Assembly (NCBI GenBank): GCA_035222895.1
Contig: JAVYIG010000314.1
Span: forward strand, 248,001 to 312,000
Length of the DNA stretch: 64,000 nucleotides
Direction: 5' to 3'
From: Strongylocentrotus droebachiensis
Lineage: Eukaryota; Echinodermata; Echinoidea; Camarodonta; Strongylocentrotidae
This document shows, in pieces, positions 1 to 11,012 of this stretch (position 1 is the stretch's first letter; every line of letters begins with the position of its first letter). The translations under genes and the position numbers were made by a program. Under the pieces are notes generated by a model, which was given only the letters and a program-made list of their open reading frames with translations, made no database searches and was not told the DNA's origin.

Positions 1-552
1 CAGAGGTCAACTTATGAAATTCCATACATTGAGATTGTTATCATGATATCTCAAGAACCACTGGAGATTTAAACTCCAAACTGGATGATAGTACATGTAT
101 GTATCACCATAGGAAGACAATCTGATTAGATTTTGGAGCACGTAGGTCACAGGTCAAGGGTCACAGAGGTCAACTTATGAAATTCCATACATTGAGATCG
201 TTATCGCGATATCTCAAGAACCACTGGAGAATTTTCACTTCAAACTTAATGATAGTATGTATCACCATAGGAAGACGATCTGTTTAGATTTTGGAGCACG
301 TAGGTCAAGGGTCACAGAGGTCACCTTGTGAAATTCCATGTCTTCAGCTCGTTATCGCGATATCTCAAGAACCATTTGAGATTTTAAACTTCAAACTTAA
401 GGATAGTATATATATCACCATAGGAAAACGATCAGATTAGATTTTGGAGTACATGTATGTCAAAGGTCATAGAGGTCAACTTGAAAAATTCAGACTACAT
501 GTATAGGACTTGTCATGATATGTCAAGAACCACTTGAAATATGTTCCGTTAC
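1..552. repeat. Tandem repeat array, unit about 155 bp
   Basis: Successive units begin near 1, 163, 314 and 468 with variants of AGAGGTCAACTTATGAAATT. Each goes on through a 'tatctcaagaaccact' block, a 'gatagtatgtatcaccata' block and an 'agattttggagcac' block. Unit lengths seen are roughly 162, 151 and 154 bp, so the array is diverged rather than freshly homogenised. It continues to the right of the element at 557-1395, which shows that element landed inside it. The left end lies outside the window. Confidence 0.85.
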
Positions 553-556
553 TTAA

Positions 557-1395
557 CCCGTACTTAACTGGGCTATTTTGAGCACCTCCCTGACTGGGGG
601 GGGGGGGGGGGGGGAGGGGCCGATTGCCTCGAAATTTGGCACGCGTCTTGAGAAATTGCGCAAAGGAAGAGACCTCACTATTATTTTGCTGAAAATTGCT
701 TATTTTATCAATTATGCTAATTTATGCAATTGCATAAAGGAAGAGACCTCACTATAATTTTGCTGAAAATTACTTATTTTATCAATTATGCTAATTTATG
801 CAAATCAAATTCATGAATAATGATTTTTATTAACAATTACATAAATAAAGCTTTTACAGAGTTGATTTTGTGGCAAAAAGTTTCTAAAAAGCCTATCGGG
901 CATTATCACATAAAAAATTTGTCCATGTCTATTTCAATTCTTATGTATTTCATTGTTTTATGAACTTCTTTTGTATTCTATTGTTATTAATTCTTAATCT
1001 TATGTATTGTATTGTTTTAGGACTTCTGATACTTGAGGTTGTTACGTATCAATATTTTGCTTGAATAAATGATAACTAAACTCTAAAGAGTAAAATTATG
1101 CTGATTTATAGACCAAACTAGAAACTTCACTTTGCCATTCATTTTGTACACAAAATGACAAATTTCTCAATTTTCGGCTTGACCTTAGGTCACAATAGGT
1201 CAAGTAACTCTCTAGCTGAATGTCTGATTTTCAAAAAACTTGGTGTCAAAAGATCCGTAAGACTTGAAAGAAAAAACTCATGAAGCAGCATCGCCGAAAA
1301 CATGGCGGTTCATGCGCAACAAAATTTGTTTGGGGGGGGGGGGGGCCTCCGAGGCTCCCTCCTCCCTCCCCCCCCCCCCCCCAGTTAAGTAAGGG
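557..1395. mobile_element. TTAA-flanked non-autonomous DNA element, copy 1
   Basis: The element is bounded by TTAA on both sides (553-556 and 1396-1399). Its 16-bp terminal inverted repeats read CCCGTACTTAACTGGG at the left and, reversed, CCCTTACTTAACTGGG at the right. Inside each end is a long G run (left) or C run (right). There is no coding capacity. TTAA target duplications and CCC termini fit piggyBac-like or Kolobok-like elements; that assignment is inference. A related copy at 51738-52519 shares the layout and internal blocks such as 'cttatgtatt' and 'gacttgaaagaaaaaa'. Confidence 0.82.
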
Positions 1396-1399
1396 TTAA

Positions 1400-1800
1400 A
1401 AACTTTTTTAAAATATGATAGTGTGTATCACCTTAGGAAGATGATCTGATTTAATTTTGAAGTGTCTAGGTCAGAGGTCAACTGACAAAATTTTAGGTAC
1501 ATATAGCTTTTCTAATGCAAAACCTCAAGAACTGTTTGATATATTTCCTTCAAACGTGATGATAGTGTGTATACCCATAGGAATACAATCCGATTTAATT
1601 TTGTAGTAACTTGCTCAGGGGTCATAGGTCACAGAAGTCGACTCATAGAATGAATTTCCAGGTGTTGGCTTTTTTAAAGTTAAAATCTCTCTAACCACCT
1701 ACATGTAGACATATAAACATAATAGGTAGATGATCTGATTACATTATGGACTAATTACATGTAGGTCAAATGTATAACCATAGGAAGACGATTCGATTTT
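1400..1800. repeat. Degenerate continuation of the 155-bp tandem array
   Basis: Blocks of the left array recur here: 'tgtatcaccttaggaagatg', 'aggtcagaggtcaac' and 'cataggaatacaatccgat'. They are more diverged, with indels. No gene is visible in this stretch. Confidence 0.65.
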
Positions 1801-2009
1801 TAGAATACAAAGAAAAGAACGGGATGGGTGGGGGTAAAGAAAAATCATTTGACAGTGATCATTTTGTTTGACCCACAATTATGTTTTATCAACCTATGAA
1901 ATAATAAAATATTGAAGCGTTTAAAGTAATTATTCAAGTTTTAATCAGTGGGATACTATTGATTGAATGTAGTTAATACCTGGAAATGAAATTTTGGACC
2001 ACTTACCTT

Positions 2010-3779
2010 AGACTGCGATCCAAATGACATCATGATCTATAGTAGCTTGCAGTTTGCCATGGGGTGCAGGGTGTGTTGGAGTATACATGATCCAGCAGTG
2101 ATCCACTGACATGTGTTGGATTGGTGATACATTGCTGAAATCCATAGTGTTGCAGTTCATGCTGGACTGCCATTGAATGCTGATCTTTTAGCAGGTTAAG
2201 ATTGAAGTCTCCCAACAATTATGGCCGGTATTTCTGTTGCTCCTACTGACCTCAGGAGTAGGCTAAATCTGTCACTGAATTCTACCAATGAAGATTTGGG
2301 ATTTCTATAGACAGTCACCAAATGAAATGGAGAGCTATTGACTGGATGTAGGATGATGCTCTGAATTTCCATCCCAGGTTTGTCTTGTGATGAATCCAAG
2401 GTCTGATACCTTACAGATGAGCTGATATACATGCACAGACCACCACCCTTCTCTGTGTTGGATCTATCTCTGCGTAATTGGTGATAGCTTGGCAAATTGT
2501 ACATGGAAGCAGTGTGATGTGATTGAAGCCAGGTTTCTGTAAGACACACAGCAGTACATTTGTCAAGGAATGGAAGTCCCTTGAGATCATCGTAATGAGC
2601 AGGTAACGATCTTATATTGTGCACAGCAATGACTTGTGTTTGGCAAGGATCCTTGAGTGCAGTCTCAATTTCATCATGGAAGAATTGAAATGACATTTCA
2701 TTGCTCATTCTCATCAACTCTTTGGTCACAGCTTTGCTTGCTTTAATCTTACTTGGTGTGAGCTGCAAAAGATGAAGACCTGACATCTTTGGTACTCTAC
2801 TCAAAGCAACGTAGCATTGTCCATCATTGAACTTCCCTTCCATAGATACTACTATATCCTTGACAGTGAGTCCTTGCACCTTGTGTATAGTGGTGGCCCA
2901 TGATAGTCGAAGAGGAAATTGTTGCCTTTTTATTTCTAGTCCGGGATTACGTGCTGAAATTGAAAATTTTGCTTCTATGACACCAATAGGGACTGCAGTA
3001 GGGTGTTGAGCCTTATTCATAGAAGTCTTTTCTCCAGCCATTGCCCCAACTCTTGGATTGTCAAACTGGACTAAGACTTCCTTAGGACTGGTAACTGAAG
3101 GATTGAATTCATTGAAGCTGACAATTGTTCCTAATGCACCATTTACAAGACCATCGTTCACATCAATATTCCTAATGAGCATTACTCTTGCCCCTATCTT
3201 CAATTCTAGGACAGCTGGCAATCCACCAGTGAAACGTGAGTCTTTGTTCATTACATGACCTTTCAGGGTATTAGGTTTCCTATCTATAGCAACACATTTC
3301 CTAATTCTTCCTTTCAGGTGTGCAAGTTTGTCCTCATTGTATGCATCAACCTTTGCGTTCGTTGAGTACACATGCAGTGCATCTGACAAATCATTTTTGT
3401 CTTCTGACGAGATACAGCATTGCTGCAAATTTGCTACATTGTCTTCTGTGTGGACACCTTCTCTTATTCTGTTCAGAAGTTCTGCAAATTCTTTATCATC
3501 TTTTTGTCTCATGATTTCTGTGAGCTCTGCTATCATGAAATTGTCCTGCCATAGAGATCCTGCCAATCTAGCGAACAGGTCTTTTACTTCTTCAAAGACA
3601 AATCGCTGACACACTGGGGCTAACTGGTACAAATCTCCGAAGGCCAAGACTGTTATTCCACCAAAGATGATGTCTGTACCTTTTATTTCCCTTAGACGCT
3701 GATCTATTGTCATTAACATGTCACATCCTACCATTGATATCTCATCAATGATCAGGATTTTCATACATATTTCTTCTGG
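2010..3779 (-). mobile_element. Helitron fragment: PIF1-like helicase fused to AP-type endonuclease
   Basis: Reading the minus strand from 3764, a 522-residue frame begins at a Walker-B-like motif (LIIDEISMVG). It continues through helicase motifs GDLYQLAPV, a conserved GARVMLIRN block, TIHKVQGLT and YVALSRV, all typical of PIF1-family helicases of Helitrons. From about residue 370 it passes into an endonuclease/exonuclease/phosphatase domain (HNIRSL, CLTETWL, GGGLCMY). The domain's GDFN block lies in another frame at 2218-2030 and its final DHD block in a third, so at least two frameshifts break it. The Walker A region, the Rep (HUH) domain and recognisable Helitron ends are missing, so the piece is 5'-truncated. 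Helicase-endonuclease fusions are known in animal Helentron-type elements. It is surely dead. Confidence 0.85.
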
Positions 3780-3873
3780 ACTTTGATTTTTTTTTACAAC
3801 TATATGCCTACAATGTTATGCTATGTCTTTAATAGATTTTTTTTATTACTATACAATCATTTTTTTTTTTTTT

Positions 3874-4412
3874 TTACTTCTGTGGCTTCATCTGCTTCAT
3901 CTCTGCCCTCAACTCCTTTACCTCATTTGACAGATATTTTAGTTTCATCTCAATATGTTCTGTTAGTTGAACAATTCTCTCGGCCTTAACATTGATTTGC
4001 TCAATTGCTCCCACATCTAGGATCTTGTCAAATTCCATTGTATAACAGTCTCCTCTGATGAGCATTGCTTTCAGGATAATTTCGGTAGTTTCCAAGATGG
4101 GGTCCATCTTGTCCTGAATATTAAAACAAATAATATTGTAAGAGATGGTGGAATAACTTATTTCAATATTTCCTAAGTACTATGTTAACAACTTTATTTA
4201 ACCCCCCCCCCCCTCCTCAAAAAAAGAAAGAAGTGATATCGACATGTTATCTGAATTTCAGTTGAAATATATGTTTTTATGGTACTCTTCCTGGTAAATA
4301 AATTCAACAGCAAACTAAATCCCTCTAAATCAGAAGGGCATAACTTTTTAACCATTTTTTGTTGTTGAAAATATAAGTCTTCCCAATCAGCAGCAGTTAT
4401 TCTTTCACTCAA
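3874..4412 (-). other. Unrecognised possible small two-exon reading frame
   Basis: Two short minus-strand frames look protein-like. The first starts at 4412 (MSERITAADWEDLY...) and stays open past 4270. The second occupies 4113-3874 (DKMDPILETTEIIL... to EMKQMKPQK and a stop), is rich in Glu/Lys/Leu in its second half, and looks able to form a coiled coil. A consensus-like acceptor (ttaatattcag) precedes the second frame at 4114. I could not find a donor in the first frame whose phase matches, so the join is unproven. I do not recognise the product. It could be a host gene exon pair, part of the neighbouring Helitron, or chance. Confidence 0.25.
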
Positions 4413-4439
4413 TATAAAGCATCTTTGTCATGTGGGCCT

Positions 4440-6060
4440 TGTCCAAAGGCTATGCATGAGAGAGCACACATTTAAAGTCACAAGAGTTTTTTTTTTTTTT
4501 TTTTTTTTTTGGGGGGGGGGGGGGGTCATTTTCATGAATTCTGTTTCTGGGGCATATTCAATTGCTGTTGTTTGTCATCCATTGTTAGACTCCCATCCTA
4601 ACCCTTTTTTTTCATCAACCCTCCTAATTTTTTGCAAAATCCGTTCAGTGTGCTAAAATAATTAACATCAGATATTAAATGACGATTTTCCCTTTAATTT
4701 GTGCTCACTTGTGTGTGTGTTTACAACAATAGTGTTACCTTTTCTAAGCATCTTAGCACCAGACTAAATTGATATACACTGTAGACAAGTTTAGCTATTC
4801 AATGAACGACGAGACAAAACAGTCTTGAAATAGAAATTAAAAATAGATTTAATAGATCCCATTCAAATATACATGTATATACATGTATAAGACATTTTTA
4901 CCTACATTGTAGAGGCGATAAATACATAAATAGAGGCGATGCTTATTTTTCAACAAATTCATGCAAACTGAGGCACTGGACTTCTGCTAAAGGATTAAAG
5001 CCCCTTATACAAATCACTCCATCTACTACATTCCTCTACCATTAAAATTTTTCAGAAATTACTTCTATGACCTTCACCTTTAAGCTAACTACTCGAAATT
5101 CTAGTCGGATCATCTTTCTATGGTGATTTGTACGCCGTGACGTAGCTATATCTACATGATTTGTACACATATCGAATATAAAGTTCATATATTAACCTTT
5201 ACGAAATAGGGGTGTTTTCAGCTTTCAGGGGGGGTGATCTGTGGGCCCCTCCTAAAGATGCGAGCCGATCATCACAAAATTCAGCACCCGCCTCGGAAAT
5301 TATGCAAACGAAGAGATCTAATTTTCTTTTTTGCAGAGCCAATGAACTGAGTAGATTTTAGGGTCATGAGGTCAAAGATCAAAGGGTCATATATGTATAT
5401 GAGAAATTGCTTGTAATCACGATATTCTGAGAACATGTTAATGGATTACAATTGAACTTGAATTTGAAAAATTTCTTCCGTTTCGGTTTGTAAAATTGCT
5501 CTATGACGGAGGCATCATTTTCGACTGCGCACAGTCGAATTCCATCTAGTCTATTTCTGTTGAGTCCTCTGCAGAGATCGAGTCCTAGAGAGGATGAAAA
5601 TATTCACTTCATAAAATAGAATAAAACAGAAAACATACAATTCAAGAAATACCAGTTATTAATAATTATGTCAAAATATAACTTACATACATGTAGTACA
5701 TCAATCATTTAAAATTACACAGAATAAATCCTTGATTATAACATATAACATTTTAAAAGTTAAAAGTTTATATCATTAGAAGTAAGAAGAAAAGGAGGTA
5801 GAGGAGAAAACAAGGGAGCAGGTAGATGTTAAGAAAAGTGAGAGCGGAATCAAAAGAGAGAAAAAAAAAAATGAGTTTAGGGGATAGTTGAGTTCTGTTG
5901 CAGAGAGCTCTACACAAAATGATTTTTTGTGAGATAATGAAAAACTGATTGACAAATTTCAAAGAACATACAATTTTAATGACAAAATCATCATTGTTTG
6001 ATCAAAATCAGTTCAGAGATGGCTGAAATATCCATAAATATAACAATTTCTAATACTTGT
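4440..6060. other. Non-coding stretch
   Basis: There is no supported gene. It contains a 24-base T run joined directly to a 15-base G run (4487-4525), short ACATGTA-rich sequence, and around 5205-5560 a stretch with a G-rich block and 'tcaaagatcaaagggtcat' that recalls the TTAA element and the tandem array at the left edge without clear ends. Confidence 0.5.
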
Positions 6061-6066
6061 GTACCA

Positions 6067-6666
6067 CTACAAATATTCAATAATATGAAAAAGCTGTTGA
6101 AAAAACGAAATAGCGCCTTTTTTTAAGTGCGACCATGTGTGGTGTTTCCATTTTAGACTGCACCCTTCTTTCTTACAGGTTGAGTCTGAGGGAGAGTTCC
6201 TGGCTAGGTGTGCCTTCTTAAGGCAATTAAAACAGATGCCACTCTTCTTTAAAAAGATAAATCTCTCCTTCTGAGGCAAGTCCCTTAGCTTGAAACAGGT
6301 CTCCAACTGGTGCTCCCTCTTGCAGCATGGACATGCCTCCTTTCTGTTATTAGACCTGCCAGTTCCTCCTTCCATTGCAAAGGATAAAGCTCTGCCTCCC
6401 ATGCTCCCTTTCTGTCGCTTTGCACTTGAACTTGACTTAAATGACTGTCCGATATTCTTTCCGAACACGTTGCTTGCTATCTTAATAGCCTCCTGTTCGA
6501 TAAAGTCTGTCATGTGGCTAAAGTTGGGAATTACAGACTGCTCCATGGCTACGTGAGCCTTAGATGCCCATCTGGCTTGTAGGTGAATAGGCGGAAGACT
6601 CTGTATCTTAAGCAGTGTGTCCGTTGAGCTCATGTCCGCTGAATAACCCATCTGCGATGTGGACAT
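6067..6666 (-). mobile_element. BEL/Pao-type LTR element fossil, gag part
   Basis: This frame of about 200 residues resembles the C-terminal half of BEL/Pao gag. It has a 'LPPIHLQARW' block, then a spacer, then a Cys/His cluster with knuckle-like spacing (CPCC near the middle, CFNCLKKAHL, and CKKEGC followed by a His pair). The family call rests on that arrangement. The piece is a broken fossil: no pol, protease or LTR could be tied to it. It abuts an unrelated Gypsy fragment on the same strand. The frame is open over its length, so it may not be very old. Confidence 0.7.
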
Positions 6667-6715
6667 TTGACTTCTCTGGATATCTCTGGCCAGATCCTAT
6701 AATGCCTGGCTGTCG

Positions 6716-8243
6716 CTACTGTAAGGTGTTCATGTCAAGTAAATCACTCTCGTCAAATAGGCAGCATGCAATGGGGACAACCCTGTCAATCTCATCATGG
6801 TCGCCAGAAGGGGCTCGAGAAAGAAAATCTGCCAAAACGAGTTCAGTACCCTTTTTGTATCCAATTTGAAAGGAGTATTGAGATAACTTCAAAATCAATA
6901 TTTGCAGTTGTGTTGTGCACGGTGCATCTTTTGACTTTAAAATCTGGACAATTGAACTATGGTCAACGAATGCATTGAACTCACATCCTTTAAGCAAATG
7001 CTTATAAGGCCAAATAGTTCCAGCTCTGTTACGCTGTATCTCTGACATGCATCGGGCAATACTTTCGAGTAATAACCCATAATACGTTCCAGTCCATTAA
7101 TAAGTTGTGTCAAGTAAGAGCCAGTAGCAGTCCGAGAAGTGTCACTGTATAATGAGAATCGTCCTGTACTTTGGGGCATGTGTAAGACTGGAGGGTTGGT
7201 CATTAGCTCTTTAACTTTGTTAAAGGCAGTCTCGTGTTCGTCAGTCCAGATGAATTTGTTTTTCTTTCTAGTCAGTTTGTGTAGTGGTTTGAGAACAGAT
7301 TGTATATTGGGGAAAAATCTGGCAACATAGTTCACTGCTCCCATTAGTCTCCTAACTTGTCTGGGGGTCTTCGGTTTGGGCATGCCATGGATAGCAGCAC
7401 ACCTGTCACGAAGGGGTCGAAAACATGCCTCTCCCACCTTATTGACAGTGATTCAGTGGCCCATATAATCAACATCAGTGCGGAAGAGCTTGCACTTTTT
7501 CGGGCTGACTTTCTGTCCGTTGTCAGAGAGGGCCTTTAGTACATCTATCAAGTGGGATCGATGGGAGGTCTTGTCTTGGCTAAATAGTATAATGTCGTCA
7601 TGGTGAGCTATGCAAAATTGCCTAGAATTGGGGATCAAACCCAAAATATTGTCAATTTTCGCTTGAAAGATAGCGGGTGAAACGTTTAAGCCTTGTGCCA
7701 AACGTTTGTAAAAGTAATGTTTCCCGCCATGGTATGATGCAATGCCTGTATACTTTCGAGCTGACTTGGATAGGGGGATGCAATGAAAAGCTGATTTCAA
7801 ATCAATCACACTATAAGGACCTTAGTGTTAGCATTGCCAATTCCTTTGAGGGTTTCCGAAAGTAGGGGGAAGGGATGATTAATTTGTTAAACTCTAGAAT
7901 TGAGATACCGAAAATCAGTAACAACTCTCTTTTCGGAGGTGTTCTTTTTGGAAAGAAGGAGGACAGGTGAGGTGTATGATTGATGTCCTACTTCTAAAAT
8001 TCCCAATTTGACAAGTTTGGTTAGCTCATATTCTATCCTAGCCTTGTCAGACTCAGTTGCAAAGTAAGGTCGAATGAAAAATGGTTCGTCATTAGTCAGT
8101 TGAATGTCTACTTCGAAGTTTGGGCAACTAGATAGTTCGCCATATAGAGAAAATGCATCTCTATTCTCCATATATGTTTTTTTCCTGATTGTAAAGTTGG
8201 CTAATGATAGGAACTTTGGTTTCAGCCATGAACCGCGGAACAT
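6716..8243 (-). mobile_element. Gypsy (Ty3)-type LTR element fossil, RT and RNase H part
   Basis: Minus-strand pieces show a reverse transcriptase region (a DFRYLNSRV block, an IDLKSAFHCIPL block and an active-site HHDDIILFS block), then the connection region (LRPLRD-like and FPNIQSVLKPLHKL), then an RNase H tail (FNAFVDHSSIV and VLADFLSRAP). The order fits Ty3/Gypsy pol. The element is broken, with several interruptions across roughly 1.5 kb. No LTRs, integrase or gag of its own were identified. Its downstream side runs into the BEL/Pao gag piece. Confidence 0.85.
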
Positions 8244-8299
8244 AAGATACTGAAGATACGACGTGTTATATCAACGAGATAGAATGTCATAGCATTGAG

Positions 8300-10690
8300 A
8301 GTTACTGGATTTTAATAATAAAATGTATCTGATTTGAAATATACAAAGACCTTGTATCCAGCGTGTTCGTTGAAAGTCTCCTCATCCTAAAAATTTTTTG
8401 GCATTTAAAAAAAAAAATTATTACGCACTACCAGCCGGCCCGTGTATTGTTATTTTCAATTAAATAATTCATTAACGGTCACCATATTTTTTGGAAAGTG
8501 GAGCTGAACTGGTATGATCATATTGGCTAAATTTCACACATTTTGAGGTCTAAAATTACCTCCATAGCAATTTTAGGTTCTAAAAGGGCCCTAGAAATGT
8601 CATAGATAAGAATAAGAGCAATAACCATGCACTTTGAAGGCATTTGCGGTCTGAAAAAAAAACTCAACTATCCCTTTAATTAAGATTTATACAAAAGCAG
8701 GTTTGCTAGGTATAAGTTGGATATCAATATAACTCGCCTGGGGAAATCTGCTTGCTCTTGGCTATTCTGTACAACTTAATATGTCTGTTGGGATCTGTTC
8801 TGAAATATTCCCTGTCTATACCCTTATAGTGACTGATCTCTTCCGAATTCTGACCACTGCTGTTCCTCGGACAGTGGATGATGAAATGACTAGTGATTTA
8901 GAGTTACTCTGCATCAACTATATAAAATTCATGGAAAATGTATTTGCCATCTAGTCTTACTAACTAGGTTTTATGAATACCAATTTGATGTAAATGACAT
9001 CTGAAATATTTAGTCACAAGTGAATTGTAGGGGGAACGTACACCCCATCTAGATTGCCTCCTAGTATAGTATCTACTCTTGAAGTATGCGGACCCCGCTT
9101 CATAGCCAGTCGAGACATTTCTTTCTTTAAGCCATCTGTTGAAAATGCGGTACAAAAATTCACTAGTTATTCAAAACAAAAAATTATATTGCATGTTTTA
9201 TTTACCTCTTCAGTCTTCCGAGTTTTTTCCAGCTGAAACCAAAAAATGATTCCAGCTGTAGGATGTCCTCGACTGGAATACTGATTCCAGCTGGTCCCAA
9301 TATTTCAGAATTGTTTGGCAACTAAAGGACCTTTTAGTTGCCAACTAGGCTTTATGAATAGGGCCTAGTTGCAAACTAAAAGTTAGTAAGGTTTTATGAA
9401 TACCCATTAGTGCTTAGTTGACAGCAAGAGAGCATTTTAGTTGCCAACTAGGCTTTATAAGATTTTATGAATATGAGGCTGCTCTTCCAGTCATAGGCAA
9501 ACATTTCTGCTCTCCAGTGCCATTCGTAAAAAGAATGTGATGAAGTTTGATGGATCACATGGAACATTGGTAGAAGGATAATTAATTAAATTTGGTACTT
9601 TATGGGAAGATACATACAGTTCTAGCAGTAATTTAATGGATCTTTAACTCATTTAAAAATTTTGTACAGCATTTCTTTCCCTATTTTGTATTGGTGCTAT
9701 GGTACTTCTTGTTTTTAGCACACCTAAAAAACATCCATTATTTTGTATAAATATTACTATTATTACATGTGGCCTAATTTTATGTGGTCTTTTGTTAAAA
9801 AGTTTATACTTACATTTTGCTATTAAACCTACATGTACCTTCTATGGCATTTTAACATAGCCATGAAAGGTCTGGCATTATTTAATAATTTTGCTTAGAT
9901 ATCTATGTAAGTTTTCAGAGAAGTAATTGACATTTGGTACAGTAAAAATTAAAAATTAAAAATTTATTGAGCTAGTATTTGATATGTATTATAAATCATG
10001 TATATTGTATATACAGTAAAGCATGTATTCATATTGGCATAAATGCACCATTAAAGTACATTATATATTGATTTATTATTATCCCTAAATTGTTTATGCG
10101 CTCTTGCTTGTTTGTTGATTTTTCGTGTAAAAGTAAGAAAAGAATACATGTATATGTATCCATCCTTTTTCATCTCGGTCAAATTCTTTATCAACATCCA
10201 TCTTTCTCCATCACTGTCAACATTTCGTACAGAGACATATGCTGCCTCGATTACTGCTCCTGGCTTTATTTCCTCAAAGATACTAGGTTGGGATTACGAT
10301 TGCAATTGGATTTTAGGTTAGGTTAAAAGGTCAAGGTAAGATGTAGGGTTCATTCCACTTCTAGGGTTGAGTTTTGGAGTTTGGCAAGTGTATGACATTG
10401 ACTATAGAACAACCAAACAATTGATCGCTAATGGTAGCAGCATCTCCAATTAAGATTTGCCACGCTGGTAAAATTTATTCCTTGTATGCAGTAATTGCAA
10501 CAGTTGAGTTGCCAGAGCTAAAGCCAGGGAAATAATATTTTCCAAAGTCCTTTGGAGGCACCTAGAGACATTATATCAAGTGATATACTGCACAAGAAAG
10601 GAATATTATTATTACAATTGCCACTTGTTTATTATTCACATGTTATCATAAGACAGGTCAACAAAATTACAATTATTGAATGATCACATA
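8300..10690. other. Non-coding stretch with short local repeats
   Basis: No supported gene. Between about 9310 and 9470 the motif 'gttgccaactaggctttat' and variants ending in 'tttatgaata' recur at least three times in both orientations. This looks like the remains of a small inverted-repeat element. The rest is AT-rich single-copy-looking sequence. Confidence 0.5.
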
Positions 10691-10697
10691 TCACCAT

Positions 10698-10775
10698 TAC
10701 CATCATTCTAGTCAGCATCATCATCATCTTCACCATCATCATCATCACCAGCATTATCATCACTATTATCAATGC
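10698..10775. repeat. ATC/CAT-rich microsatellite
   Basis: The stretch is built from repeated cat/atc trinucleotides with occasional cac, tta and ttc interruptions. Confidence 0.8.
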
Positions 10776-10781
10776 CATAAT

Positions 10782-11012
10782 AGGCCTAAAATAAAAAGAT
10801 GCTGTATTGCCCTTTGCGACTGACCCACAAATCTTGAAAACTACGGTTGGCTTTATAAAAAAGTTTTTTACTGTTTTTTAGAGGAAAAAGAAAGAGGAAG
10901 GAAACAAAAAAAAGAGGAAGGAAAAAAGTTTTTAAAAAGAAAAAAGATTTCCGACCGACCAACCCATGTTTTGGCACCTAAAGGGCAATACAACATTTTT
11001 TTATAAGGCCTT
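10782..11012. mobile_element. AGGCCT-ended foldback element, copy 1
   Basis: The ends are inverted: AGGCCTAAAATAAAAAGATG at the left mirrors ATAAGGCCT at the right. Both sides carry a TATTGCCCTTT block (right side reversed, AAAGGGCAATA). The core is purine-rich and there is no coding potential. A second copy of the family, in the opposite orientation, is at 36017-36251 inside the last Argonaute intron. Confidence 0.75.
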
